NCBI RefSeq assembly: GCF_905171775.1
Contig: NC_053491.1
Coordinates: 224,726,486-224,790,485, forward strand
Reading direction: 5' to 3'
Length of the DNA stretch: 64,000 nucleotides
From: Rana temporaria
Taxonomy: Eukaryota > Chordata > Amphibia > Anura > Ranidae
Part shown: piece by piece, positions 32,711 to 42,649 of the stretch
Numbering within the stretch: the first letter of the stretch is position 1
Layout of the letters: each line of letters opens with the position of its first letter
Translations under genes and position numbers: made by a program
The notes under the pieces: generated by a model
The model's input: the letters and a program-made list of their open reading frames with translations, nothing else
What the model was told of the DNA's origin: nothing
The model's database searches: none

Positions 32711-32935
32711 TTAATTCTCTTCAATTAGATTTAAATCCAGGTCCGCAAAATCGTGCTGGAAGAGCATTGGCTGGGAGCAGGAGTGATCCCTCCTACCAAT
32801 ATCTTCTTCACTAAGTGCCAGTGTGCAAGTGGTGACAGGACTTTCAGAAGTGCAAGGAGACTCCCCATGGCAAGCCATAAAAGGAGATGGGCTGCCTTCA
32901 TTCGAGTTGTCCAAGAAACACATAGCACCAGCATT
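32711..32935 (-). CDS. fam53c: fam53c, last coding exon
   Basis: The minus-strand frame ends FQHDFADLDLNLIEEN-stop, which I recognise as the conserved C-terminus of FAM53C. The exon starts at 32935 directly after a long polypyrimidine tract and CAG (acceptor at 32938-32936), in phase 0. It reads NAGAMCFLDNSNEGS, a serine-rich middle with MACHGESP, and the conserved tail: 74 codons plus stop. The preceding exon at 38322-39079 also ends in phase 0, so the two join in frame. FAM53 proteins are small, largely disordered vertebrate nuclear proteins implicated in transcription-factor nuclear import. The exact role of the C paralogue is not settled. Confidence 0.88.
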   Translation of the reverse strand, partial: NAGAMCFLDNSNEGSPSPFMACHGESPCTSESPVTTCTLALSEEDIGRRDHSCSQPMLFQHDFADLDLNLIEEN

Positions 32936-33097
32936 CTGAAAAAAAAAAAAAAAAAGCTGTTAATAATCAGACATTTTTAATGAAGACCTCTGCCCAACAC
33001 TACTTACATGGCCAGGCGGCTCTACAGTGCAAGAATCTCTACATGGTGAAACACAAACCTAAGCTTTTTCAGAACTTCACTCTCTCAATCAACTGAC

Positions 33098-33690
33098 TTA
33101 AAGCGGAGGATCTGCAGCAAAACAATTTTTTTTTCTGTTGAATTCAATGGCTTTCATTATTGCAAATTAATACTCACAACTTTGGTGACTGCAAACACCA
33201 CCTGTCTGTTTTCGTTTAAAAAAGTAAGCTATTAAAAAAAAAAAAAAAGATATCTGCATTTTCCTTGTCTCACAAGCACTGACTTTCTGGAAGCGCTCAT
33301 TTCCCGGCATTCACCGCTCTATCTCGCACATTAACAGTGTTGAAGGCGCCAACACTTCCTGGCTGCCATCACAATGGGCAGCGTCTTTGAAAGTACACGC
33401 CCCGTTGTGATGGCATTCAACAATTGCAAAAACTCTCACAGCTCAGAACGGTGAAGATATTCACCTGCATGCCGTTTTCTAAAATGGCGATATCAGCTAT
33501 GCTATGTCGCTTCTTAGTAGAAAATCTTGCGGGATTACGAAGTGCACAGTGTTTATTAAAAGTCAGCAGCTACAAAAAATATAGCGGCTGACTTTTAATA
33601 AACAGACACTTACCTGTTCCACGGTCCAGCGATGCGGCCGCACGGAGCGTCGCTCCTCTCCTCGGCACCTCCATTCATACTCTGGGCACC
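33098..33690. mobile_element. Partial TTAA-type MITE in fam53c intron
   Basis: It starts TTAAAGCGGAGGATCTGC at 33098 and contains the hairpin GTTTATTAAAAGTCAGCAGC / inverse at 33547-33602 and a GC-rich segment (GGGCACCCGGCGGTGACAGC) related to 27060-27115. No right tip was found: the Penelope-like relic begins directly after it. Confidence 0.5.
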
Positions 33691-33739
33691 CGGCGGTGAC
33701 AGCTTTCTGCTTCACGGCCGGGCACGCAACCAGGGACTA

Positions 33740-34550
33740 TAACGAGGTCCAAGCATTCAAAATGAAAAGTAAATTTATGCCTCCCGGCCAATATCCATCT
33801 ATAGAAAGTTACATCCGCACTCTGAAGCATGATGTTTGCTCAAGTGCCTCCACTACAAAAAAAATATACCAATCTGGTTCAGCAGAATAAGGCTTTGAAA
33901 TCATTGAGGGATGACAAAAATCTAATTCTTAAACCCACCGACAAAAGGCGGGGCCATTGTAGCAATGATCTATATGGACTATAGGGATGGCATGCTGCTG
34001 TTGGCAGATACTGCCAGCTATATACAACTTGACAGGGATCCTACACAAAGTACAATTAATGCTCTGTCATCTACAATTAATATTGGCTCTCAAATAACTG
34101 CATCTCCAAGGAGACAGCCAAATTCTTGATGGATGAGCACCCTACGTTAGAGACATGAGTGATTTTTTAGAGAAATTAGGAAGTTTCCTGACATTTGATG
34201 CCAGCTGGAAATTTCCCACGATGGACATTTCATCCTTGTACACAAGCATACCAAATGAAGCCAGCTTGACGAACTTGGTAATTCTTTCTCGTTCGAAGTG
34301 TGCCCAAATCCATGGCACAGTCACGGGCAGTTCATCAGTCCCCTTATTTGCTAATCCGTTTGTTGGATACATGGGGGAACATCATATTTACCATATGACT
34401 CTTTTTTCTGAACACGTCAAGTGTTGGCTAAGATACATTGACGACATTTTTGTAATCTCCCAGGATAATATTACCTATCTAGATGTCAGAATTACCAATG
34501 AGCAGGGTACATTAGAAACAGAAACTTCAGATGAGGCTGTAATCGCAGGT
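33740..34550 (+). pseudogene. Penelope-like element reverse transcriptase relic
   Basis: Readable pieces in order: PPGQYPSIESYIRTLKHDV; ALKSLRDDKNLILKPTDK followed after a 1-base shift by GGAIV-like residues and the LLADTASYIQLDRDPTQST block; then, from 34155, FLEKLGSFLTF, TMDISSLYTSIPNEA (RT motif A), FANPFVGYMGEHHIY (motif B region) and WLRYIDDIFVI (motif C, Tyr-x-Asp-Asp) ending VRITNEQGTLETETS. This order and these motifs are typical of Penelope-like retroelements. There are frameshifts near 33895 and 33945, stops near 34120-34140, and a deletion between motifs. The GIY-YIG endonuclease domain was not found. It sits in the fam53c intron, antisense to the gene. Confidence 0.75.
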
Positions 34551-34814
34551 TAGTCTTCCGTGAAGAATAGGATTGGTTTTAGATGAATATTATAGTAGCA
34601 CACTGATCTTCTCTTCCTAAGGTAGCTATGATAGCTTTATGGCTGTTATATCTAATTGACAAGCAAACAGGAATGTTTGTATGGGTTCTGCCACAGGTCT
34701 CTGGTGGGAATATGATGTCATTGGGTATCAGGGGGCAGGTCTGGGGCCATTTCCATTTTGCACTGATTGGTGAATGGTTCTTTAAATAGTGTGTAGTCTG
34801 TATCACAATTCATC

Positions 34815-34860
34815 ACTTGCCTGATGAAGGGGTCCTGCGTGGCTCTGAAATGTCGCTTTT
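34815..34860 (+). ncRNA. Degenerate hammerhead-ribozyme-like motif
   Basis: CTGATGA (34821-34827) is followed by a short hairpin (AGGG opposite CTCT around GTCCTGCGTGG) and GAAA (34847-34850), the conserved core order of hammerhead ribozymes. Penelope-like elements are known to carry hammerheads, and the RT relic lies just upstream. The base before GAAA is U where C is usual, so activity is doubtful. Confidence 0.3.
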
Positions 34861-36264
34861 TTCTACTATCTGTGGTTAAAGTTTTGAACCCATTTGTGGA
34901 GATCCTGGTGTGCTGGGTATATTTTCTCTTTATAATTCCATTTGATTCCAGCCGATGGTCGTTTTCAGCACCCAATTCGAAATAAAGCCATTTGTGCAGG
35001 AACATGTGCATTTGGAGTATTGCATTGGAGCTCCTTACTCCGGAGCATCACATACAGGTACGGAACGACTGGTGATAAAACTATAGTCTGCATGTGGAAT
35101 CGGGAATGCAACAATCCTGGAGAGGTCAGATTCTTCAATAGCAAGACTCATGGCAACAAATTTAAATTTTTGTTTCTGTAAACAGCCATTATGATATAAT
35201 AGGAGCCAGCACACAAGGTAGTAATGACAAAGGGCATGCACACATTGCCAGGTACGGACGGTACAGTTAGTTGATCTAGAAAAATAAGCTTCCAGCAATA
35301 AAAATATAAACCCTGCCAATGGTTAGATCGATAGAGCTAATAGGGTTGATATATTAAAGTAGAGCATGTTCATGTTGCATTAGAATTGTAACTTACAGTG
35401 AATGTAGCGATAAATACATTTTGCAAAAAAATACCCAATCATGTGCAACAAAACAAATGGATTTTTGCTTGCACATGATTGGATGATCAACAGAGCTTTT
35501 TCTTATGCACTAAGCTAAGAAAAAAAGTACCTTTCATTTTTTAGTCAACAGCCTATACTGCTTTAGTAAATCAACCCCAATGTTTCATTGCTGTTTTTAT
35601 CCCTGCTGCAAGGATTTCTGACCACTTTCTGTCCTTTTGACACCCAGATCATTGCTGTGAGATGAAAGCCCAAATCACTCACTCTGGAGCACATTCTCAA
35701 TAGTCTCCTATGTGGAATCCAAATAAAGATGGTGACATTCCTTAGGAGAAAAGGATCTTAGAGACTAAGGAAGAGTAAAGCAGTATTGAATCCAAAAGCA
35801 AAACATTATATTGCAGTTTACCAATTCTTAGATGTGGGGGCTGCATTCATTTTTTTTAAAAAGTTTTCCTTCTTCTATTTTCATCTGGTGATCCAAACAG
35901 TAAGTCTGTTTTTCGAAAGAACAAGCTTTCCAGTGGAGTTTATCAGTTACAGAGAAGAGAGAAACCATTTACCACTGACAGGGGTGCAAACAATCTGCTT
36001 TTATTTTTCTAAAACATTTATTCCTGTTTCTGGTAAAAGATTAGATGGAGTTTAGCTTCAATATGTTAGTGTATCTAAATTGACTAGTCCATCTAACACT
36101 CCCCTTCCCCCAGACTGAAAGCGTTTCTGTTTAAATGTGTCCCCTGTGCTACTCATCCAGTGGTGCTTCATCCTCCAGAGTGGAGGCACTCTAATACAGG
36201 AAGTGTACTATTGTCTGTGGCAGTAAAGTCAGACAATTCTATTTGCCATTGTGATTTTGAACAC
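34861..36264. other. Intronic non-coding sequence of fam53c
   Basis: AT-rich sequence without recognised coding content or clear repeat ends. Possible remains of the Penelope-like element extend to about 35020. Confidence 0.35.
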
Positions 36265-36267
36265 TAT

Positions 36268-36990
36268 GGCCCGGATTCACAAAGCACTTACGCCGACGTA
36301 TATCTCGAGATGCGCCGTCGTATCTATGCGCCGGACTCTGAAACCAACATACGCCTGAAAATAGGCTTCATCTGACCGACGTAACTTTCCTACGCCGGCG
36401 TATCGTGGGCGCATATTTACGCTGGCCGCAAGTGGCGCTCCCATTGATTTCCTATTCAAATATGGAAATGAGGGAGATACGTCGATTCACGAACGTACTT
36501 GTGCCCGGCGCATAATATACGCGGTTTGCGCAAGTTGTACGTCCGGCGTAAAGTTATTCCCCATATATGAGGCGCAACTCATGCTAAGGTATGGACCAGG
36601 GAACAAAGCTGTCGTATTTTACGACGTTTACGTAGTACGTGAATAGGGCTGGGTGTAGGTTATGTTCACGTCGTAGGCAGTGATCCGTCGTATCTTAGGG
36701 AGTAGTTCCGACGTGATTCTAAGCATGCGCCCTGGGATACGTCCACGGGACGGTTCGTTTTAAGTACTTGTATGGCACTCGGCCCATCATTTGCATGGGG
36801 TCACGCCTCAGTAGGCATGGCTCACGCCCACTTCCACCTACGACGGCTTACGCCGAGGGAACCCAGCGCAGTTTGGGAGGCAAGTGCTTTGTGAATTCCG
36901 TGCTTGCCTCTCTGCGCTACTTTGGCGTATCGTATATATTAGATACGCTACGCCGGCATAAATATGCGCCGATGTATGTGAATCCGGGCC
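36268..36990. mobile_element. Inverted-repeat element with GGCCCGGATTCAC ends and TAT duplication
   Basis: Left tip GGCCCGGATTCACAAAGCAC and right tip GTGAATCCGGGCC are inverse, flanked by TAT at 36265-36267 and 36991-36993. The interior is rich in TACG(C/A)CG-type phrases (ACGCCGGCGTATCG, CTACGCCGGC). It is 723 bp with no transposase. A relative with a 3-bp AGT duplication lies at 45432-46140. Confidence 0.7.
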
Positions 36991-37187
36991 TATAAGGATG
37001 TGGCCACTGGAGTGGCTCAATATAATATGAATGATACTACTACAGGGTGTGTGGTACAAGCCAAATTATCAGGTGAAAACAGAGAGAGAAAAAAAACTAA
37101 AAAGCAAAATCAATGCAGCCACTACATCTAAGGATTCGTAAGATGCAATATATTACATTTTCAGTTTGGGGTTCAATACCACTTTAA

Positions 37188-38080
37188 CCGCTTCCCGACC
37201 GCCGCATGTAGATATACGTCGGCAGAATGGCACGTACAGGCACATTGGCGTACCTGTACGTCCCTGCCTTTCCGCGTGTCGGGGGTCCGATCGGGACCCC
37301 CCCCCCACTACATGCGGCGGTCGGATTCCCGCGGTGGAGCAATCCGGGACGACGGCCCGGCTATTTCGCTTATTGATCGAGTGATCCCTTTTATAGGGAG
37401 ACTTGATCGATGATGTCAGTCCTACAGCCACACCCCCCTACAGTTGTAAACACACACTCCTAACTCCTACAGCGCCCCCTGTGGTTAACTCCCAAACTGC
37501 AACTGTCATTTTCACAATAAACAATGCAATTTAAATGCATTTTTTGCTGTGAAAATGACAATTGTCCCAAAAATGTGTCATAATTGTCCCAAGTGTCCGC
37601 CATAATGTCGCAGTCACGAAAAAAACGCTGATCGCCGCCATTAGTAGTAAAAAAAATAAAAATGCAATAAAACTATCCCCTATTTTGTAAACGCTATAAA
37701 TTTTGCGCAAACCAACCGATAAACGATTATTGCGATTTTTTTTTACCAAAAATAGGTAGAAGAATACGTATCGGCCTAAACCGAGGAAATTTTTTTTTTA
37801 TATATATGTTTTTGGGGGATATTTATTATAGCAAAAAGTAAAAAATATTGCATTTTTTTCAAAATTGTCGCTCTATTTTTGTTTATAGCGCAAAAAATAA
37901 AAACCGCAGAGGTGATCAAATACCACCAAAAGAAAGCTCTATTTGTGGGGAAAAAAGGACGCCAATTTTGTTTGGGAGCCACGTCGCACGACCGCGCAAT
38001 TGTCTGTTAAAGAGACGCAGTGCCGAACTGTAAAAACCCCTTGGGTCATTTAGCAGCATATTGGTCCGGTCCTTAAGTGG
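37188..38080 (-). mobile_element. Non-autonomous piggyBac-family element
   Basis: Flanked by TTAA at 37184-37187 and 38081-38084. Its left end (CCGCTTCCCGACCGCCGCAT, then GGCACGTACAGGCACATTGG and GGGGGTCCGATCGGGACC) matches the right end of the transposase-bearing element (61476 inward). Its right end, read inward (CCACTTAAGGACCGGACCAA, TTGCGCGGTCGTGC, CACAAATAGAGCTTTCTTTT), matches that element's left end. So it is the same kind of element in inverse orientation, 893 bp, without a gene. It lies in the fam53c intron. Confidence 0.85.
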
Positions 38081-38321
38081 TTAAGAGAACAGAAATTTCA
38101 ATTTACTGAAGTGTCCTTGGGGGTTACCAGAACAGGAAGTAAATACATTAAAAACTCAACAGGGCGTTAACCATTTTTCATTTTTTTCCCCCCAAACTAA
38201 AAGTTCCACCATTTATACTAGAGCCCCCATAAAGATTTAAATAATAAACAAAATTATGGTGATAATGATTATAACGCCAAGGTCAATAACATATCATGAA
38301 AAGCCTTCTTGGAGTCTTTAC

Positions 38322-39079
38322 CTGGTTCATCTTGTAGAAATCCAGAGAAGGACGATGCCATCGTGTATCTTCCTCGTGTCTTCGTTTGATTCCACATTTC
38401 CTGGTGTCGAGATCACAGGGCTGTGACTGGCTACGAGGCAGACATTGCTGTCGCCGGACCAGCTCTGGCGTGGAAGGTGGGGAGCTGCTGGCTGAAGGAA
38501 GGAACCGTCCTGCATCCTTGAAGAGTACTGGTGACAGTGAAAAACGGCGCTGCAATGGAAAGCAACTTGGCCCTTCTGTGTTTTCCCAAAATATAGTGGT
38601 TGGGGAAAGGGTGTAGGGACCTGGTGACTCCCGGCACAAAGCCAGGCTGAAGAAGGGAGGGCTGTTGGCTTGGATGCATCGTAAAGAGGCACTGGGGTCA
38701 TTTTGAAACCTGAGATTGGAGACCCCTTGGGATGGACTTTGAGTCTGCACCCCTAGTACTGCTCCAACCCCACCACTATTACATCTCCTCTTGACAGGAG
38801 TCCAAACTTTAGACCCACTGGGCCTCCAAATAGGCCGCCAGCGTGATAGGTCCTCTGGCACTGATAAAGAGCGGCAGTGTCTCTTGGTAGGGGGAGCTGG
38901 GGGAGCCGCAGAGTTGGATGCCTCAGGCTCTTGGGAAGGGCTCCTGCGGTTAGGCGAGTTCTCCCTGCTGAGGACTGGAAAGTGGAGACTCAGGCTTGAA
39001 TGGTGATGGCAACCAAGTCGAACTCCATCTTCAAGTTCAATCCTTGGACAGTGACTAATAATCCCCCAGGAGCGTTCTT
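38322..39079 (-). CDS. fam53c: fam53c, large penultimate coding exon
   Basis: The minus-strand frame contains KRHCRSLSVPEDLSRWRP, IWRPSGSKVWTPVKRRC, SPPFFSLALCRESPGPYT, LQRRFSLSPV, AGRFLPSASSSPP, CLPRSQSQPCDLDTRKCG and IKRRHEEDTRWHRPSLDF, ending KMNQ. These are the conserved blocks of vertebrate FAM53C, in order, including the Ser-Arg-Ser-Leu-Ser motif and the basic KRRHEED segment that acts as a likely nuclear localisation signal. The acceptor is TTTTTTTAAGCAG ending at 39080 and the donor CAG|GTAAAG starts at 38321. The exon enters with two bases of a split codon and leaves in phase 0. The N-terminal exons (with the start codon) are not seen in this window. Confidence 0.9.
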
Positions 39080-39285
39080 CTGCTTAAAAAAATACAAATA
39101 AAAAAAAATTGTAAGATAAATAATGTTAATACAGGCACTACTTATTGTGGGGAATATTCTTAACAAGTTTAAAGTGGTACATCTAGCCAAAACTGATATT
39201 TGACTAGATAATGCTGGACAGAATCACACTCAAGACTTTTATTCCAAACTTCAGCAGCAAGAATATTACATAAATAGCTCTATTA

Positions 39286-39676
39286 GACCCCTTTTTACAC
39301 TGGAGCGTATTGCAGGTGCTATAGTGTTAAATATAGCGCCTGCAATCCGCCCTTAAAAAGCTGCTCCTTTGTCTCCAGTGTGGAAGCCCGGGGGCTTTAC
39401 ACTGGAGCGTTGCGCTAGCAGGACGGTAAAAAAATTCCTGCTAGCTGCATCTTTGTAGCGGTGTGTATACCGCTCCTCCACTGCTGCTGCCCATTGAAAT
39501 CAATGGGACAACGCGGCTATATCGCCCACAATGCACCCTTTCTCGGCCACTAGCGGAGGTTAAATGCGCACCACTAGCGGCCGAAATGCGCCGCAAATCC
39601 GCCCATAGCATCGGCTGTAAAAATAGCAGCGTTTTACCGCTGACGCTATGGGCGACTCAGCGTGAAAGGGGGGTAA
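39286..39676. mobile_element. MITE with CCCCTTTTTACACTGG ends
   Basis: Left tip ACCCCTTTTTACACTGGAGC, right tip GCGTGAAAGGGGGGT. An internal tip pair near 39385-39410 (TTTACACTGGAGCG) suggests a composite. Related to 42139-42505 and 61485-61805 by the phrases GCTAGCAGGA(C) and AGCGGCGCT-like blocks. No ORF. Confidence 0.5.
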
Positions 39677-39986
39677 GAGGGTGCTGAGATTATATGGATT
39701 AGTCTGAGATATGAGACAGGAGGGTGAAGCCAACACATGAGTAAACTTGTCAGCAAATCTGAAATATCAGTTCTTGATAGTCTTGGTTTTTGAAAACATT
39801 GTAATCTATTTTAAAGAAAATGATGGATTATAAGAAAGAATGACTGTTACCCACCAACTCATGCTGAACAGCAAATAAAAGGCACATTGAGAGAAATTTA
39901 TCAAAAACTAGAAGAGAGTGAATCTGGAGCAGCAATGCATGGAAACCACATGGTTTTCCAACTTTCATTTTCAAAGCCTAGCTAAA

Positions 39987-40460
39987 GGCCCCATACACAC
40001 GATAGAATCCATCCGCTGAAAAATCCCAGCGAATGGGTTTCAGCAGATAGATCCTACGGTGTGTACACTCCAGCGGATCTGTTTCCGCGGATATTTCTCC
40101 CCTGGGATGGATTCCAGCAGATCAGATATTTGCTGACATGCTAAACAAATCTATCTGCTGGAATCCATCCCAACGGATGGATCCGCTGGTCTGTATAGAC
40201 TCACCGGATCCATCCGTCCGAAGGGATCCCCCGCATGCGTCGTAATGATTCGACGCATGCGTGGAATTCCTTATATGACAGCGTCGCCGCGTCATAATCG
40301 CGGCGACACGTCATCGCCAGAGGATTTCGGCGCGGATTTCAATGTGATGGTGAGTACACTCCATTGCAGAGAAATCCGCTGAAATCCTCGAGAGGATTTA
40401 TCCGCGGAAACGGTCCGCTGGACCGTATTCGCGGATAAATCCTCTCGTGTGTATGGGGCC
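39987..40460. mobile_element. 'ATACACACGA' MITE
   Basis: Tips GGCCCCATACACACGATAG and CTCTCGTGTGTATGGGGCC are inverse. The interior holds several inverted copies of ATCCATCCGCTG / CAGCGGATGGATCC-like blocks. Tip type as in 41217-41486. No gene. Confidence 0.65.
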
Positions 40461-41210
40461 AAACAAGCTGAAGGTGGAAGCTGATTGATTCCCAAGCCCC
40501 AGATCCTCACAGCTCCAGTTTTAAGACATTTCGCTCATCATGTTTCACCCCTTTCACACCAGAAATTTGGAAATAAAGGTTCACCATTACGATACGCTTT
40601 CAATTTGACATAACATGACTATGATCAAAATGTAAAATCAATTATTCTTTTCCACATTGTTTTTCAATTTCTTCCAGCCTACTCCTATTAATCTGTTCAA
40701 TCTTAAAGTCTAAAAACGTACTTATTGAAGAATCCCACAGTTCTCTAAATTCTGTGACACATGTGCACTATGCCCTATGACTATGAACTGCTTGTGTCAC
40801 ATACTTCACAGAGCCTGCCTTCTGAACTACAGAGGTGCCGACAGCAAGGTACTATGGCTCTCAATCCTTACTGTCACCGACAATCAAGAGTGGTTCCAGA
40901 TCACTATGTCAACTATGACAAAGTTATCACATGTAGGCTGGAAGAGGCTTCTTGGAGAGAGAAAAAAACACACACACACACGAAAACCTCAAGCCTGCAG
41001 ATAAGCACTGCCACCTTCAAGCTGCAGTGTTCCAACTACAGTGTCATGTTTCATGCTGCTATCATCAGATTAAAAAAATAATAATATATAAATAAAAATG
41101 CATTTGCTAGCTTATAATAAAGAAGAATGCAGGTAACAAGCTGACGAATGCATGCTGCCAAATTTGGCCTTGGCAACTAGGCACCAATGACATCCAGGCT
41201 TTTTCATGAA
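40461..41210. other. Non-coding stretch upstream of fam53c exon
   Basis: No recognised exon. An open frame at about 40761-41081 was read, but it resembles no family known to me and has no splice-site support. It includes a short (CA)n run near 40970. Confidence 0.35.
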
Positions 41211-41216
41211 TATTTA

Positions 41217-41486
41217 GGCCCCGTACACACGACCAGTTTCCTCGGCAGAATTCAGCTTCCGACCGAGTTTCTGGCTGAATTCTGCCGAGGAAACTGGTCG
41301 TGTGTACACTTTCGGCCGAGGAAGCCGACGAGGACCTCGGCGAGGAAATAGAGAACATGTTCTCTATTTCCTCGTTGTTCTATGGGAGCTCTCTCCCCGC
41401 CGAGCTCCTCGGCGGCTTCAGTGCTGAACTGGCCGAGGAACTCGATGTGTTTGGCACGTCGAGTTCCTCGGCCGTGTGTACGGGGC
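41217..41486. mobile_element. 'GTACACACGA' MITE with TTA duplication
   Basis: Left tip GGCCCCGTACACACGACCAG and right tip CCGTGTGTACGGGGC; TTA on both sides (41214-41216, 41487-41489). The interior is built of GCCGAGGA(A/G) and TTCCTCGGC blocks in both orientations, giving a multi-hairpin structure. A 20-bp inner inverted repeat pairs 41233-41258 with 41274-41299. Confidence 0.72.
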
Positions 41487-42138
41487 TTACAACTTAGGAA
41501 AGCAGCATTGTCAATCTGGGAAGAGGGTAGTGTTAAATGCACTTGCAGATTTAGAAAGACTTAAAGTATTTGTAAAAGGCTGAAAGTTTTCTATGCATGA
41601 AGGTAAGTTAATCTGTGTGCAGCATCCCCTCGAATACCCCTGATACTAACCTGAGCCCCATCTCGATCCAGCGATGTACACGAGAGCAGCAGCTCTCCCA
41701 GGTCTCTTCCTTCTCATTGGCCATTGGCTCCCTCTTCGATCAATCACAGCCAGTGAAGAGAGCGGGGGACAGGTCTAAATTGCGCTCGGTGTGTCTTATG
41801 AGCACACAGAGGCAGCTCAGAAGCAAACACGTACGACTGCCCTCATAGCAAGTGGCAAGGGGGAGGGGCCAGAAGCACATGCAAGGGACCCGAGAATGTA
41901 CAGTGCCTTCGAAAAAGTATTCATATCATACCCCTTGAAATTTTCCACATTTTGTCATGTTACAATCAAAAACTTAAATGTATTTTATTGGGATTTTATG
42001 TGATAGACCAACACAAAGTGGCACATAATTGTGAAGTGGAAGGAAAATTATAAATGGTTTTCAATCATTTTTTTTTACAAATAAATATCTGAAAAGTGTA
42101 TTGTCCATTTGTTTTAATCCCCCCTTACTCTGATACCT

Positions 42139-42505
42139 TTAAGGCCCCTTTCACACTGGGGCGGGGGTAAAGCGCCGCTATTTTTAGAGTCGCTTTACCG
42201 CCAATTTTGCAGTGCTATTCAGCTGCTAGCAGGGCAGTTTTACCCCCCGCTAGCGGCCAAGAAAGGGTTAAAAACAACTGCAAAGCACCTCTGCAGAGGC
42301 ACCGCTGGCAGTATAGCCGCGGTGTCCCATTGTTTTTAATGGGCAGGATCGGTATACACAGCTCCAAAGATGCTAGCAGGACTTTTTTTTACCATCCTGC
42401 TAGCGCATCGCTCTAGTCATAGCAGCGTCTGTTTTAGGTCGGTTTGCAGCACTATTTTTAGAGCAACAGCGCCTGCAAAATCACCCAGTGTGAAAGGGGT
42501 CCAAC
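42139..42505. mobile_element. MITE nested in Tc1 relic 2
   Basis: Tips AAGGCCCCTTTCACACTGG and CCAGTGTGAAAGGGGTCC are inverse, with Tc1 leader sequence continuing on both sides. Interior phrases TGCTAGCAGG and GCCGC-rich blocks are shared with 39286-39676. No ORF. Confidence 0.65.
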
Positions 42506-42649
42506 CAAAATCTAGTGGAACCAATTGCCATTAGAAGTCACCCAATTAGTAAATAGAGTCCACATGTGTGTAATTTCATCTCAGTATAAATACAGCTGTT
42601 CTGTGAAGCCCTCAGAGGTTTATTAGAAAACCTTAATGAATAAACAACA

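Noticed and set aside
40761..41081. 106-codon plus-strand frame as a host exon
   Set aside because: No recognised homology, no good splice sites, and it ends in a (CA)n run.
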